Of a stretch of DNA of 64,000 bases, positions 44,680 through 54,193 are shown one piece after another (the stretch's first letter is position 1; each line of letters begins with the position of its first letter). Below the pieces are notes generated by a model that ran no database searches, had not been told where the DNA came from, and saw only the letters and a program-made list of their open reading frames with translations. This stretch comes from Sutcliffiella deserti (lineage in GTDB: Bacteria > Bacillota > Bacilli > Bacillales > Bacillaceae_I), in the NCBI RefSeq assembly GCF_020037475.1, contig NZ_JAIQDB010000001.1, positions 744,001 to 808,000 of the forward strand. Reading direction: 5' to 3'. The position numbers were made by a program, and so were the translations under genes.

Positions 44680-47600
44680 ATGAAAATAGCTAAGCTTTCA
44701 GTTTTACGACCTATTGCAATGTCAATGGTCATTGTTCTCATGCTTATTTTAGGTGCTGTCAGCATGCGGAGCATGACCGTTGACTTATTTCCTGAATTAA
44801 CGTTTCCAATTGTAGCCGTTACAACCACTTACGAGGGTGCCGGACCAGAGGAAATTGAAAATCTCATTTCCTCTCCTTTAGAAAATGCAATGGGAACATT
44901 GCCTAATGTAGAATCTATCACTTCCATTTCCAGAACAGGCGGTTCCCTCGTTCTAGTATCCTTTACCTGGGGAACAAATATGGATTTTGCTTCCCTGGAT
45001 ATGAGAGAAAGAATCGATTCAGTACGGGATTTTCTTCCTCCTGGCGCCAACATGCCAAGGGTGTTACGCTTTAATCCAAGCGACCTTCCCATCGTTCAGT
45101 TAGCAATTACAGACCCTTCTGGAGAGATGACCAAAGCTAAAATATTGGCAGAAACGGAAATTGAACCTCAGCTGAATAGTGTTGATGGCATCGCTTCGAT
45201 TTCAGTTGAAGGTGGAGCAGAAAAGGAAGTTCGAATAACACTTGATCCCAACACCTTGTCTTCCTTTGATCTCTCAATCGACCAATTGCAGCAAATAATT
45301 GCCTCAGAGAATCTAAATCTTCCTGGCGGAGCATTAACAGATCAAAATCAAAATCTTCCTATTAGAATCACTGGTGAATATGAAAGTATATTCGATATTC
45401 AGTCTCTCCCTGTACCTACAACCAAAGGGGTCATCTCACTAGACCAGCTTGGAGAGGTTAAAGAGACCCTTCAACCAACCACACAGCTAAGCTACCTTAA
45501 TGGAGAACCTGCTGTTGGGATGTCTATTTTAAAACAATCGGGAAGCAATACCGTTACAGTTGCTAATGATATTAATGCAAAATTAGAAGAAATGAGAAAG
45601 ACACTTCCAGAGGGTGTAGAGATAAAACAGATTTTTGACCAAAGTCAGTTTATAGAACAATCAATACGTGCTGTCACAACGAATATGATATTCGGAAGTC
45701 TACTTGCTGCTCTAGTTCTCTACTTTTTCTTAAGAAATATGAGAAGTACTTTAATCATTCTATTTTCCATTCCTATTTCGATCGTCACTACTTTTATCTT
45801 TATGTACTTTAGCGGTCAAACACTTAATTTACTTACACTAGGTGGTCTTGCATTAGGGATCGGAATGATGGTAGATAACGCCATTGTAATTCTAGAAAAT
45901 ATCTATCGACTAAGGCAAAAAGGTTTTTCATTAAAAGATGCAGCGATAAAGGGAACGGGTGAGGTAGGTCCCGCTATTATTGCTTCTACACTCACTACAG
46001 TCATTGTATTTTTACCAATTGTATTTGTAGATGGACTAGCAGCACAGCTATTTAAACCGTTAGCTCTTGTTGTATCATTTTCCCTTTTTGCTTCATTAAT
46101 TACAGCCTTAATCATTGTTCCACTATTTTCTTCTTTGCTTTTAAAAGTAAATAATAAAAGTTCACGCTTTGAAGAACGTTTTAGTCGATTTACACTATGG
46201 TACCGCAGCCTATTGGAAAAAGCTTTAAAACATCCTAAAAAAACAGTATCACTTGTGTTACTCTTACTGGCTGTTTCTTTAATTGGTACTCCTTTTATCG
46301 GAAGAGAATTTCTTCCTCAACAAGATCAGAGTTTTGTTTCACTTACCGCACAACTTCCAGAAGGAAGCTCTTTAGATGCAACTTATGGAATCATGGAGGA
46401 CATTGACCAAAAACTAAAAGATATTCCTGAAATTGATTTATCTTTCGTTACGGTGGGAGGTACAGATAATTTCTCTGTATCAGCAGGTACCCAAACGAAT
46501 AGAGCGAATTATAGCTTATTACTTGTCCCGTTAAATGAGCGAAATAAATCGGATATTGAAATAGGTGATGAAGTCAGAAAAAGATTAGCAGACATTCCGG
46601 GGGCAGAAATAAGAATTTCTTCTGGTGATTCAGGCTTTTCTCAAAATCCAGTTAGTTTAAGTATCACCGGCCCTGATTTAACAACTTTGCAAAGTATGGC
46701 TGATCAAACGATAGACTTACTATCAGAGGTGGAAGGAATCCGAGAGCCAACCTCAAGCTATACTGAAGGAAATCCTGAGATAATGGTAGATATTGACCGA
46801 GTGAAGGCAAGTCAGTTTGGTATCGGAAGCGCTCAAATAGCATCAGCGGTATCAAGCGCAACTAAAGGACTCATAGCTTCTACAATGGCTCGAGAAGGTG
46901 AAGAGCTTGATATAAGATTAACCATCGAAGACACTTATACAAGTTCTATTGAGAATCTCGAAAGCCTTCTCATTAATACTCCAAGTGGAGAAACCATTCC
47001 ACTTCAAACAGTAGCAACTGTAAGTCGTGCGCAGGGGCCAAGTCAGATAACAAGGACTGACCGGCTCAGAGAAATTACCGTTAATGCAGATATCGTTAAC
47101 AGAGACCTTGGAAGTGTAGTAGAGGACATTGAAAAAACCTTAAGAGAAAACATGTATATTCCTACAAACCAATATAAAATAACTATTGGTGGGCAGGATG
47201 AACAAATGAATGATGCATTCTTTAAACTCGGAGGTGCGCTTGCATTAGCAATCGTTCTGGTATATATGGTGATGGCTGGACAATTCGAATCATATTTTTA
47301 TCCATTTATTATCATGTTCGCTGTACCACTGACAGTGGTAGGTATTATAGTTGGACTATTAGTTACCAACCAACCACTGGGAGTTGGCTCCTTGGTAGGT
47401 ATGCTAATATTGACCGGTATTGTCGTCAATAACGCCATTGTCTTTGTGGATTATGTGAATCTTTTAAAAAGGGATGGCAAATCGACTTTAGAAGCAATAT
47501 TAGTAGCTGGCCCAACACGTATCCGTCCGATATTGATGACAGCCCTGACGACGATTCTTGGATTAATACCACTAACTTTAGGTTTTGGAGAAGGAATGGA

Positions 47601-47748
47601 ATTACAGCAGCCAATGGCTATTGTTATTGTGTTTGGATTAAGCTTTGCAACATTAATTACCTTAATTTTCATCCCAGTATTATATTTATTATTTGACAGA
47701 TTTAAAGAAAAAAGAAAAATTAAAAAATTAGAAAAAGCAGAAGCATAA
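44680..47748 (+). CDS. RND-family efflux pump (SwrC/AcrB-like)
   Basis: 1022 residues, 12 membrane helices and two large external loops. Motifs: PIAMSMVIVLMLILGAV, ATTYEGAGPEEIE-type porter start, GGLALGIGMMVDNAIVILEN in TM4 (single Asp proton relay) and GILVNNAIVFVDYVNLLK-like TM10. It exports amphiphilic compounds driven by proton motive force; the B. subtilis relative SwrC (YerP) exports surfactin and fatty acids. Substrate here is unknown. Co-transcribed with the adaptor and probably the SGNH hydrolase. Confidence 0.95.
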   Translation: MKIAKLSVLRPIAMSMVIVLMLILGAVSMRSMTVDLFPELTFPIVAVTTTYEGAGPEEIENLISSPLENAMGTLPNVESITSISRTGGSLVLVSFTWGTNMDFASLDMRERIDSVRDFLPPGANMPRVLRFNPSDLPIVQLAITDPSGEMTKAKILAETEIEPQLNSVDGIASISVEGGAEKEVRITLDPNTLSSFDLSIDQLQQIIASENLNLPGGALTDQNQNLPIRITGEYESIFDIQSLPVPTTKGVISLDQLGEVKETLQPTTQLSYLNGEPAVGMSILKQSGSNTVTVANDINAKLEEMRKTLPEGVEIKQIFDQSQFIEQSIRAVTTNMIFGSLLAALVLYFFLRNMRSTLIILFSIPISIVTTFIFMYFSGQTLNLLTLGGLALGIGMMVDNAIVILENIYRLRQKGFSLKDAAIKGTGEVGPAIIASTLTTVIVFLPIVFVDGLAAQLFKPLALVVSFSLFASLITALIIVPLFSSLLLKVNNKSSRFEERFSRFTLWYRSLLEKALKHPKKTVSLVLLLLAVSLIGTPFIGREFLPQQDQSFVSLTAQLPEGSSLDATYGIMEDIDQKLKDIPEIDLSFVTVGGTDNFSVSAGTQTNRANYSLLLVPLNERNKSDIEIGDEVRKRLADIPGAEIRISSGDSGFSQNPVSLSITGPDLTTLQSMADQTIDLLSEVEGIREPTSSYTEGNPEIMVDIDRVKASQFGIGSAQIASAVSSATKGLIASTMAREGEELDIRLTIEDTYTSSIENLESLLINTPSGETIPLQTVATVSRAQGPSQITRTDRLREITVNADIVNRDLGSVVEDIEKTLRENMYIPTNQYKITIGGQDEQMNDAFFKLGGALALAIVLVYMVMAGQFESYFYPFIIMFAVPLTVVGIIVGLLVTNQPLGVGSLVGMLILTGIVVNNAIVFVDYVNLLKRDGKSTLEAILVAGPTRIRPILMTALTTILGLIPLTLGFGEGMELQQPMAIVIVFGLSFATLITLIFIPVLYLLFDRFKEKRKIKKLEKAEA

Positions 47749-47778
47749 TTTTACTTACCTTTTGGAGAGGATGAAACT

Positions 47779-48492
47779 ATGCAGAAAATGATTCGGATAG
47801 CAGTGCTAGTACTTTTTGTTAGCTTAATAAGTTATCCCCCCGTAACAGCAGAATCTCCTAAGCATATTACTTACATTGCATTAGGAGATTCCCTTACTGC
47901 GGGACTTGGCTCTTCTGAAGAAAATTATTTAAGATTACACGGATTCGTTCCACAGTTTACAAAATATTTAAGACTAACCTCTACTGTCAAAGTAGAGAAC
48001 TACGGGATACCTGGATTAACATCAACAGGACTATTTGCTTTATTACAAGCAGATGAAGCTTTAAGAAACCGTTTAAAAACAGCAAATATCATTTCTGTTT
48101 CAATAGGTGGAAATGATTTTCTGCAAACGATTCGTGCCAATTCAACAGTAGAGGAAGAAGAACTTAATTTAAGTATGAGGATATTGAAGAACACCATCGG
48201 GGAACTTTATGATACATTACGTCACCTTAATCCCGAAGCAAAAATCTTTTTGATTGGTCTTTATAATCCCTATCCTTCAGGGCATGAACTACATCAGCAC
48301 GGGAGTGAATATGCACCGAAGTATAATGAGATTCTAGAGGAGTTGGCATCATCCTCTACCCTCGTTGTTAGCCCTTATGAGGCTTTTATCGGTAAAGAGG
48401 ACAAATTAACGCATATTCTAGAGGAAGATATCCACCCCAATGATTTGGGCTATACAGAGATTGTTACGCTAATGAAAGATGCATATGAGTAA
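47779..48492 (+). CDS. Secreted SGNH/GDSL hydrolase
   Basis: 237 residues with a signal peptide (IAVLVLFVSLISYPPVTA), GDSL block YIALGDSLTAGLGSS, block III SIGGNDFL and block V DIHPNDLG: the catalytic Ser-Asp-His set of SGNH lipases/esterases. Acts outside the membrane on an ester substrate. It follows the RND pump by 30 bp with GGAGAGG upstream, so a shared role (for example trimming a lipid that the pump exports) is possible but inferred. Confidence 0.92.
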   Translation: MQKMIRIAVLVLFVSLISYPPVTAESPKHITYIALGDSLTAGLGSSEENYLRLHGFVPQFTKYLRLTSTVKVENYGIPGLTSTGLFALLQADEALRNRLKTANIISVSIGGNDFLQTIRANSTVEEEELNLSMRILKNTIGELYDTLRHLNPEAKIFLIGLYNPYPSGHELHQHGSEYAPKYNEILEELASSSTLVVSPYEAFIGKEDKLTHILEEDIHPNDLGYTEIVTLMKDAYE

Positions 48493-48496
48493 TAGG

Positions 48497-48529
48497 AAAA
48501 AGGTGCTCCCACAGTGGGTGCACCTTTTT
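48497..48529. terminator. Bidirectional terminator
   Basis: aaaaaggtgc with gcaccttttt, plus an inner CCCAC/GTGGG stem; serves the SGNH gene and the convergent yjbC. Confidence 0.88.
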
Positions 48530-48540
48530 CAATGTCTATT

Positions 48541-49119
48541 TTAAAGCTCGGACAAAATGTTTTTATTATCGTTATCTTCTTCGTCATAGCTTAGAACTTT
48601 TTCAACAGAGTCATAGGACTCGCCATATAGCTCTTTATCCTTATATGTATGAATTTGCTCATAAGTTTTCTTCATGCCTTCATATATTGCTTCTTCATCC
48701 TGTTGATCTGGTGACCAGTACAATATTTCCATCTGATTTATTTCATTGGTTGCCAAAGATCTTCTAGTGTAACCGATGGAAGCCGCATGGTCAAAGCCTT
48801 CTCTTTTATAGAATTTTAATCTTTTTTCAGTATCTGTATCCTCATAGTCTACAGGTTCCACTTCCAAAATAATAGGCTTCTTTTTTTCTTTTAATTTATC
48901 AAGAAGTTTATGACCTAAGCCTTGCCCTCTGGCATCCTTAGAAACGAATAAATAGTCAATGAAAATAAGGTTATCAAACTCAGCATACATTAGTACATGA
49001 TGTTCCCCTTCATCCTTATGATACATATTCCCTTTTTCTTTTAAAAGAATATCCATGTGCTCCTTAGATTTCATTTCTTCTACTGGAAAATACTGTTTTA
49101 ATTTCTCATACCAATTCAT
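48541..49119 (-). CDS. yjbC: GNAT acetyltransferase YjbC
   Basis: 192 residues. Core IDYLFVSKDARGQGLGHKLL is the acetyl-CoA-binding motif A of GNAT enzymes. The C-terminal 60 residues are acidic (EKVLSYDEEDNDNKNILSEL). In B. subtilis yjbC is cotranscribed with spx; here the efflux operon separates them by 5.5 kb. Substrate unknown; the B. subtilis gene is linked to stress survival. Confidence 0.9.
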   Translation of the reverse strand: MNWYEKLKQYFPVEEMKSKEHMDILLKEKGNMYHKDEGEHHVLMYAEFDNLIFIDYLFVSKDARGQGLGHKLLDKLKEKKKPIILEVEPVDYEDTDTEKRLKFYKREGFDHAASIGYTRRSLATNEINQMEILYWSPDQQDEEAIYEGMKKTYEQIHTYKDKELYGESYDSVEKVLSYDEEDNDNKNILSEL

Positions 49120-49269
49120 TTTTTTATCTTATTCCCCTTTCTATTTCTACACTTATTACTAGTATAACAAATATACACAGATCTCATCGATAATATACCC
49201 TCTTTCTTTTATCGCATTCCTAATTTACAATAGAAATAGAACTAATATGCTTAAGACAAGGGGTTGTCA

Positions 49270-49458
49270 TTGTTGGTAGAATACTTTGTAGATTTTACAC
49301 TCGTCTCTATTTTAATCATAGGAATAACAGCAGTTATGGGAGTACTAGCCAATGGAATTGGAGAAAAACTCTTCGCAGGTAAAAAAAGATCAGAAAGCTT
49401 CGATAAATCAGCAAGCGTCCAAACAGGATGGAAAAGTGTCGGAGGTAAAGTTAAATAA
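49270..49458 (+). CDS. Small single-span membrane protein
   Basis: 62 residues: one membrane helix (YFVDFTLVSILIIGITAVMG) and a basic tail (KLFAGKKRSESFDK, ending SVGGKVK). AAGGGG at 49258-49263 favours TTG 49270 or 49273 rather than the first TTG at 49264. A C/G-rich hairpin follows (49461-49490). I do not recognise it; small proteins of this type are common between opp and yjbC in Bacillus. Confidence 0.6.
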   Translation: MLVEYFVDFTLVSILIIGITAVMGVLANGIGEKLFAGKKRSESFDKSASVQTGWKSVGGKVK

Positions 49459-49633
49459 GAAAACCGGCGGACAAAAACCGCCCGGTCCTTGTTTAGTCTA
49501 GTCGTTTATATGGAGTTGGATTTACTTATGGTGCAGCAGCAAGAGTACTTACTTTATACTTGTTGCTACATCATTTTTCGGCTTCCCTGCTTTTCATGTA
49601 CTTACTTCGCTCCGAAGGTTTACCTTCTCTTTT

Positions 49634-49679
49634 AAAAAGCAAAAGCTGCCTGACACAAGTCAGGCAGCTTTTGCTTTTT
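49634..49679. terminator. Strong bidirectional terminator
   Basis: Perfect 20-bp stem (AAAAAGCAAAAGCTGCCTGA and its complement) around a 6-base loop. Confidence 0.95.
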
Positions 49680-49686
49680 AATTAGT

Positions 49687-50892
49687 TTAATCATTAAGCG
49701 GTGTAAAGTCCACGCCTTCTGTATAGTTATTCCCAGCATTCCATAAAAGAAATTCATCAATTCCATTTTCATTTAACGCACGAACTTGGTCTTCTATCTC
49801 TTTCTTCCCATACTGGATATAGTTCCCGGAACCTAGCCAGCTAGCGGTAAAATCTTGAATCCATGGTCTGGATACAGGTCGATCTTCAAGTTCATCCAGC
49901 TTCGCATTTTCGAATTTAGCGTATTCTGCAATAATTTTATATGGCTCTAGGTCAGGCTTTGCGACTCCAAAATAAGAAGTCCAGTGACTTGGATAGATCA
50001 TAGATGAAATCACATCAACATGCTCTGAAATTCGGGTGAAATTTTGTCCGATCCCCGGTGCTTCAGGTAAAGTAGCCGTATATCCAAATATGTCTACCGA
50101 AACCTGTACATTATAAGGTTCGAGCTTTTCCTTTGCGTAAGCAACAAAGTCGGTTACCGAGTCCACACGTTTTTTTACATTATCAGGATCGTCACTTTCA
50201 TACTCTCCGAAGCTGTATTGAAGCGTAGTGTCACGTTTTTCAAATCCTTCTGGGTAACGAACGTAATCAAATTGAATTTCTTGAAAGCCCATTTTTGCCG
50301 CTTCAATTGCAATATTTACATTATAATCCCATACTTCTTTTAGGAAAGGATTAACAAATGCTTCTCCTCTTCCATTCTTCCACACTTGGCCGTTTTCTGT
50401 AAATGAAAGATCTGGTCTTTTTTCTGCTAATACAGAATCTTTAAAAACAACAATTCTCCCGATTGGGTAAACCTCTTTTTCTTCTAACGTTTTCATCATT
50501 GCCTCTGGATCACCTATGTATGGTTTTGCAATATCCATAAATGGAGAGCCTTCCTCAGGAATATACGTTAAATAGCCATGATCGTCTTTTATATCAATAA
50601 CCATTGAATTAAGCTCCGTTGTATCAAGCAAATTCAATAATCTTTCAAATCTTTCCCCACCAGCAGAGTGTGATGTGACATAAATGCCTCTTACCGCATC
50701 AGGATAAACAAACTCATAGCCCGAATCGAATGCAAATCTTGCAACAGATATTGGCAGCTCTTTTGTCTCTACTTCTGTTTTTTTAGCACTATGCTTTGCT
50801 ACCTGAAGTTTCTCTTCTTCTGCTTGAACAGGTGAAAAGCACATAAAGCTTAACGTAACTGTCGCAGCAAAACTTACGAACCATTTTTTCAT
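49687..50892 (-). CDS. DUF4015 putative glycoside hydrolase, secreted
   Basis: 401 residues: signal peptide (FAATVTLSFMCFSPVQA), then a TIM-barrel-like domain: VRGIYVTSHSAGGERFERLL, NSMVIDIKDDHGYLTYI, FQEIQFDYVRYPEG, VSVDIFGYTAT and DVISSMIYPSHW. These blocks define the DUF4015 putative glycoside hydrolases; the DYVRYP region likely contributes catalytic acids. Substrate unknown, perhaps a cell-surface polysaccharide. GGGGAAA site before ATG 50892. Monocistronic between terminators. Confidence 0.88.
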   Translation of the reverse strand: MKKWFVSFAATVTLSFMCFSPVQAEEEKLQVAKHSAKKTEVETKELPISVARFAFDSGYEFVYPDAVRGIYVTSHSAGGERFERLLNLLDTTELNSMVIDIKDDHGYLTYIPEEGSPFMDIAKPYIGDPEAMMKTLEEKEVYPIGRIVVFKDSVLAEKRPDLSFTENGQVWKNGRGEAFVNPFLKEVWDYNVNIAIEAAKMGFQEIQFDYVRYPEGFEKRDTTLQYSFGEYESDDPDNVKKRVDSVTDFVAYAKEKLEPYNVQVSVDIFGYTATLPEAPGIGQNFTRISEHVDVISSMIYPSHWTSYFGVAKPDLEPYKIIAEYAKFENAKLDELEDRPVSRPWIQDFTASWLGSGNYIQYGKKEIEDQVRALNENGIDEFLLWNAGNNYTEGVDFTPLND

Positions 50893-51103
50893 AAACTTTT
50901 CCCCATTTCCTCTGTATTATAGTTACTTTTATTATAAAGGAAAAACGTCGTCTTTTTGGCTTTTTCAACAAATTTCTTCAAACTAATTTATCCCAATAAT
51001 TTTCAAGACATTAGGAGCTTCATAATCTAACGTTTTTCCTATATTGCTTCATCTTATTATGGAATTTATTTTGCTATGTACAATGCTAGACGGAATATAG
51101 AAA

Positions 51104-51134
51104 ATAACCGACCTCAATTGTTGAGATCGGTTAT
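51104..51134 (-). terminator. Terminator after oppF
   Basis: ATAACCGA-CTCAA and TTGAG-TCGGTTAT form a nearly perfect stem with a 3-base loop, about 12 bp past the oppF stop. Confidence 0.75.
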
Positions 51135-51145
51135 AATTTGTGTCT

Positions 51146-52093
51146 CTATACATTACCTTTATCTTCTGCTTTATATTGCTCGTACTCTTTTTCGGAACAT
51201 AAAACATAATGACCAGGTCTAACTTCTCTTAATTCAATCAGTTCATTTTCACCATAACCATGAGCTTTAGGGTCATAGGCAAAACGCTTCCGTGTCCGCT
51301 CAGAATCTGGATCTGGCTGTGGAATAGCTGATAATAGTGATTTTGTGTACGGATGAAGCGGATTATTATAGAGCTCATTACTATCCGCAAGCTCAACTAT
51401 TTTCCCAAAGTACATTACACCTATTCTGTCGCTTATATATTTAACCATGGACAAATCATGAGCGATAAACAGATATGTTAATCCTTTTTCTTTTTGCAGT
51501 TTTTTCATTAGATTTACTACTTGCGCTTGAATGGATACGTCTAAGGCTGATATCGGTTCATCTGCAATGATAAAATCAGGGTCTACTGCCAACGCTCGAG
51601 CAATACCAATACGTTGACGCTGGCCACCACTAAATTCATGAGGATAACGGCCAGCATGATCTTTATTTAAACCAACTGTTTCTAAAAGATCATATACCTT
51701 TTGCATCCGTTCCTTTTTATCTTTAGCGAGTCCATGAATATCAATACCTTCAGCAATAACATCCGCTACCGTCATCCTTGGATTTAAAGAAGCACTTGGA
51801 TCTTGGAAAATCATCTGCATTTTACGGTTAAACTTTAATAATTCTTTTTTTGATTTTTTGCCGTGAACATTTTCACCTTCGTAGAGTACTTCTCCGTCGG
51901 TTGCATCGTATAAACGAATAATCGTACGACCTGTTGTCGATTTACCACAACCAGATTCTCCAACCAAACCTAAAGTTTCTCCACGGTAAATGTCAAAGTT
52001 CAAACCGTCCACTGCACGAACCATATTCGGCTTTCCTTCGTTAAAATATTGCTTAAGGTTACGAATTTCTAATAATTTTTCATTTGTCGCCAT
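51146..52093 (-). CDS. oppF: Oligopeptide ABC transporter ATP-binding protein OppF
   Basis: 315 residues: Walker [11 protein letters not shown]-loop [14 protein letters not shown], signature [14 protein letters not shown], Walker [13 protein letters not shown], and C-terminal oligopeptide/dipeptide region ([20 protein letters not shown]). Forms the ATPase heterodimer with OppD on the cytoplasmic side. ATG 52093 lies one base after the oppD stop; the GTG at 52102 is inside the ribosome site. Confidence 0.96.
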   Translation of the reverse strand: MATNEKLLEIRNLKQYFNEGKPNMVRAVDGLNFDIYRGETLGLVGESGCGKSTTGRTIIRLYDATDGEVLYEGENVHGKKSKKELLKFNRKMQMIFQDPSASLNPRMTVADVIAEGIDIHGLAKDKKERMQKVYDLLETVGLNKDHAGRYPHEFSGGQRQRIGIARALAVDPDFIIADEPISALDVSIQAQVVNLMKKLQKEKGLTYLFIAHDLSMVKYISDRIGVMYFGKIVELADSNELYNNPLHPYTKSLLSAIPQPDPDSERTRKRFAYDPKAHGYGENELIELREVRPGHYVLCSEKEYEQYKAEDKGNV

Positions 52094-52094
52094 G

Positions 52095-53162
52095 TTATTC
52101 ACCGTCCTTTATCATAACAGGCTTATCGAAGTTATTAGGCATGTGACGTCTCCGTCTTTGAACTGCGAGTGGCGGCTCAACTTGTGGAGCATTCTCATGC
52201 AAAAGCCAAGTTTTCGCAAAATGTGTTTTAGAAATCTGGAACATTGGTGGTTCCATTTCCATATCAATTTGCATTGCAAATTCATTTCGAACTGCAAATG
52301 CATCCCCAATTGGTGGATCAGTCAAATCTGGTGGAGTACCCGGAATAGCATATAATTCCGCTTCATCTCCTAATTCTAAATCAGGCATTGAACTGATTAA
52401 TCCCCATGTATACGGATGTTGAGGATTGTAGAAAATTTCATCTACTGTTCCCATCTCAATAATTTGTCCACCATACATAACAGCTACTCGGTCTGCTACA
52501 TTTGCCACAACACCTAAATCATGGGTAATAAAGATAATGGATGTATCAATCTTTTGTTGTAAGTCTTTCATAAGGTCAAGGATTTGAGCTTGAATCGTAA
52601 CGTCTAGTGCTGTTGTTGGTTCATCAGCAATCAACACTTTTGGATTACATGCCAACGATATTGCAATGACTACCCTCTGTCTCATACCACCAGAGAATTG
52701 ATGAGGGTATTGCTTAAAACGTTCTTCCGGCATCGGAATTCCTACTAAATCTAATAGGTCAATTGCTTTTGCCTTTGCAGCACTTTTGCTGGCATTTTGA
52801 TGTTTGATAATTCCTTCCATAATCTGCTTCCCAACAGTCATAGTTGGATTAAGTGAAGTCATAGGATCTTGGAAAATCATCGATATATCTTTTCCTCGAA
52901 TTTTTTGCATTTCACTTTCAGAGAGCTTGGTAAGGTCTTTTCCTTCAAACAATATCTCTCCATTTTTTATTTTGGAGTTGTTCTTAGGCAAAAGACGCAT
53001 AATCGTTTTAGTGGTAACTGATTTACCGGAACCAGATTCACCAACAATCGCTAAGGTTTCACCCTTTTTTAAGTCAAAGTTAACCCCTCTGATTGCTTTA
53101 ACTTCTCCACCGAATGTATCAAAAGAAACGTGCAAGTTCTTTACTTCAAGAATTTTTTCCAT
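52095..53162 (-). CDS. oppD: Oligopeptide ABC transporter ATP-binding protein OppD
   Basis: 355 residues: Walker A GESGSGKSVT, MIFQDPMTSLNPTM, signature FSGGMRQRVVIAI, Walker B LIADEPTTALD, C-terminal HPYTWGLISSMPDL extension with the residues that can hold an Fe-S cluster in some relatives not evident here. Powers peptide import with OppF. 23 bp after oppC. Confidence 0.96.
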   Translation of the reverse strand: MEKILEVKNLHVSFDTFGGEVKAIRGVNFDLKKGETLAIVGESGSGKSVTTKTIMRLLPKNNSKIKNGEILFEGKDLTKLSESEMQKIRGKDISMIFQDPMTSLNPTMTVGKQIMEGIIKHQNASKSAAKAKAIDLLDLVGIPMPEERFKQYPHQFSGGMRQRVVIAISLACNPKVLIADEPTTALDVTIQAQILDLMKDLQQKIDTSIIFITHDLGVVANVADRVAVMYGGQIIEMGTVDEIFYNPQHPYTWGLISSMPDLELGDEAELYAIPGTPPDLTDPPIGDAFAVRNEFAMQIDMEMEPPMFQISKTHFAKTWLLHENAPQVEPPLAVQRRRRHMPNNFDKPVMIKDGE

Positions 53163-53185
53163 TATTCATTTCACCTACCTTTATA

Positions 53186-54193
53186 CTAGTCCTTCATTTT
53201 AGGGTCTAATGCATCACGCATACCATCTGCAACAAGGTTGAAAGCAATCATAAGTGCACTTATGATAATTGCTGGATAGATCATGATATGTGGGAATATT
53301 TGTAATGATTTATAACCATCTTCAATTAATGTTCCTAAAGATGCCATAGGTGCTTGTAACCCTAAGCCAATAAAGCTTAAGAATGCTTCAAAGAATATAG
53401 CACTTGGAATTGTAAACATCGTGTTAATAATAACAACACCAACAACGTTAGGTAATAAATGCTTAGTGATAATCTTTCTATCTGAGGCTCCTAAGGTTCT
53501 AGAAGCTAATACGAACTCTTGTCCTTTAAGTTTTAAAACTTGTCCCCTTACAACACGTGCCATTCCGACCCAGCCTGTTATCGTAAGAGCGATTGTGATC
53601 GCTATAATTCCGGGGTCCATAACTAATACCATTAAGATAACGATTACAAGGTTAGGTATTCCAACTAACACTTCAATAATACGTTGCATAATATTATCAA
53701 CTCGTCCGCCGTAATAGGCAGAAATACCACCATAAGCAACCCCAATGACCATATCAATGAATGCTGCAAGTAAAGCGATATATAAAGATACCCTTGTACC
53801 TTCCCAAATACGAGTCCATAGGTCACGACCTAACCCATCTGTACCAAACCAAAAGTAGTCTGTAACTTCACGTTGCTCATAAACATCAACACCATTTCTC
53901 GTTCCATCAAGAATCCCTAAGTTCTCAATGCCTGGTACTTTGGCAGGTAAATTAGCTCTTAAGACGTCCTGATCATTAAAACCGTGACTGTTCATAAATG
54001 GTCCAAAGATAGCTAAGAAAGCAATAATTAATAAAATAAATATTCCAACTATCGCTGCTTTATTTTTCTTCAGACGTAACCAGCCAGTTTGCCAATACGT
54101 TAGGCTAGGTTTTGAAATTTTTTCACTTTTATTTGGATCTTGTGCGGCTGGTTTAAATAGTTCCTTAGGAAGTTCTTCATAGTTGTTATTCAT
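53186..54193 (-). CDS. oppC: Oligopeptide ABC transporter permease OppC
   Basis: 335 residues, six membrane helices; N-terminal cytoplasmic tail with Pro/Lys (ELPKELFKPAAQDPNKSEK), then the inner membrane domain with the EAA coupling loop (ASRTLGASDRKIITKHLLPN). Partners OppB. The ATG shares one base with the oppB stop. Confidence 0.95.
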   Translation of the reverse strand: MNNNYEELPKELFKPAAQDPNKSEKISKPSLTYWQTGWLRLKKNKAAIVGIFILLIIAFLAIFGPFMNSHGFNDQDVLRANLPAKVPGIENLGILDGTRNGVDVYEQREVTDYFWFGTDGLGRDLWTRIWEGTRVSLYIALLAAFIDMVIGVAYGGISAYYGGRVDNIMQRIIEVLVGIPNLVIVILMVLVMDPGIIAITIALTITGWVGMARVVRGQVLKLKGQEFVLASRTLGASDRKIITKHLLPNVVGVVIINTMFTIPSAIFFEAFLSFIGLGLQAPMASLGTLIEDGYKSLQIFPHIMIYPAIIISALMIAFNLVADGMRDALDPKMKD

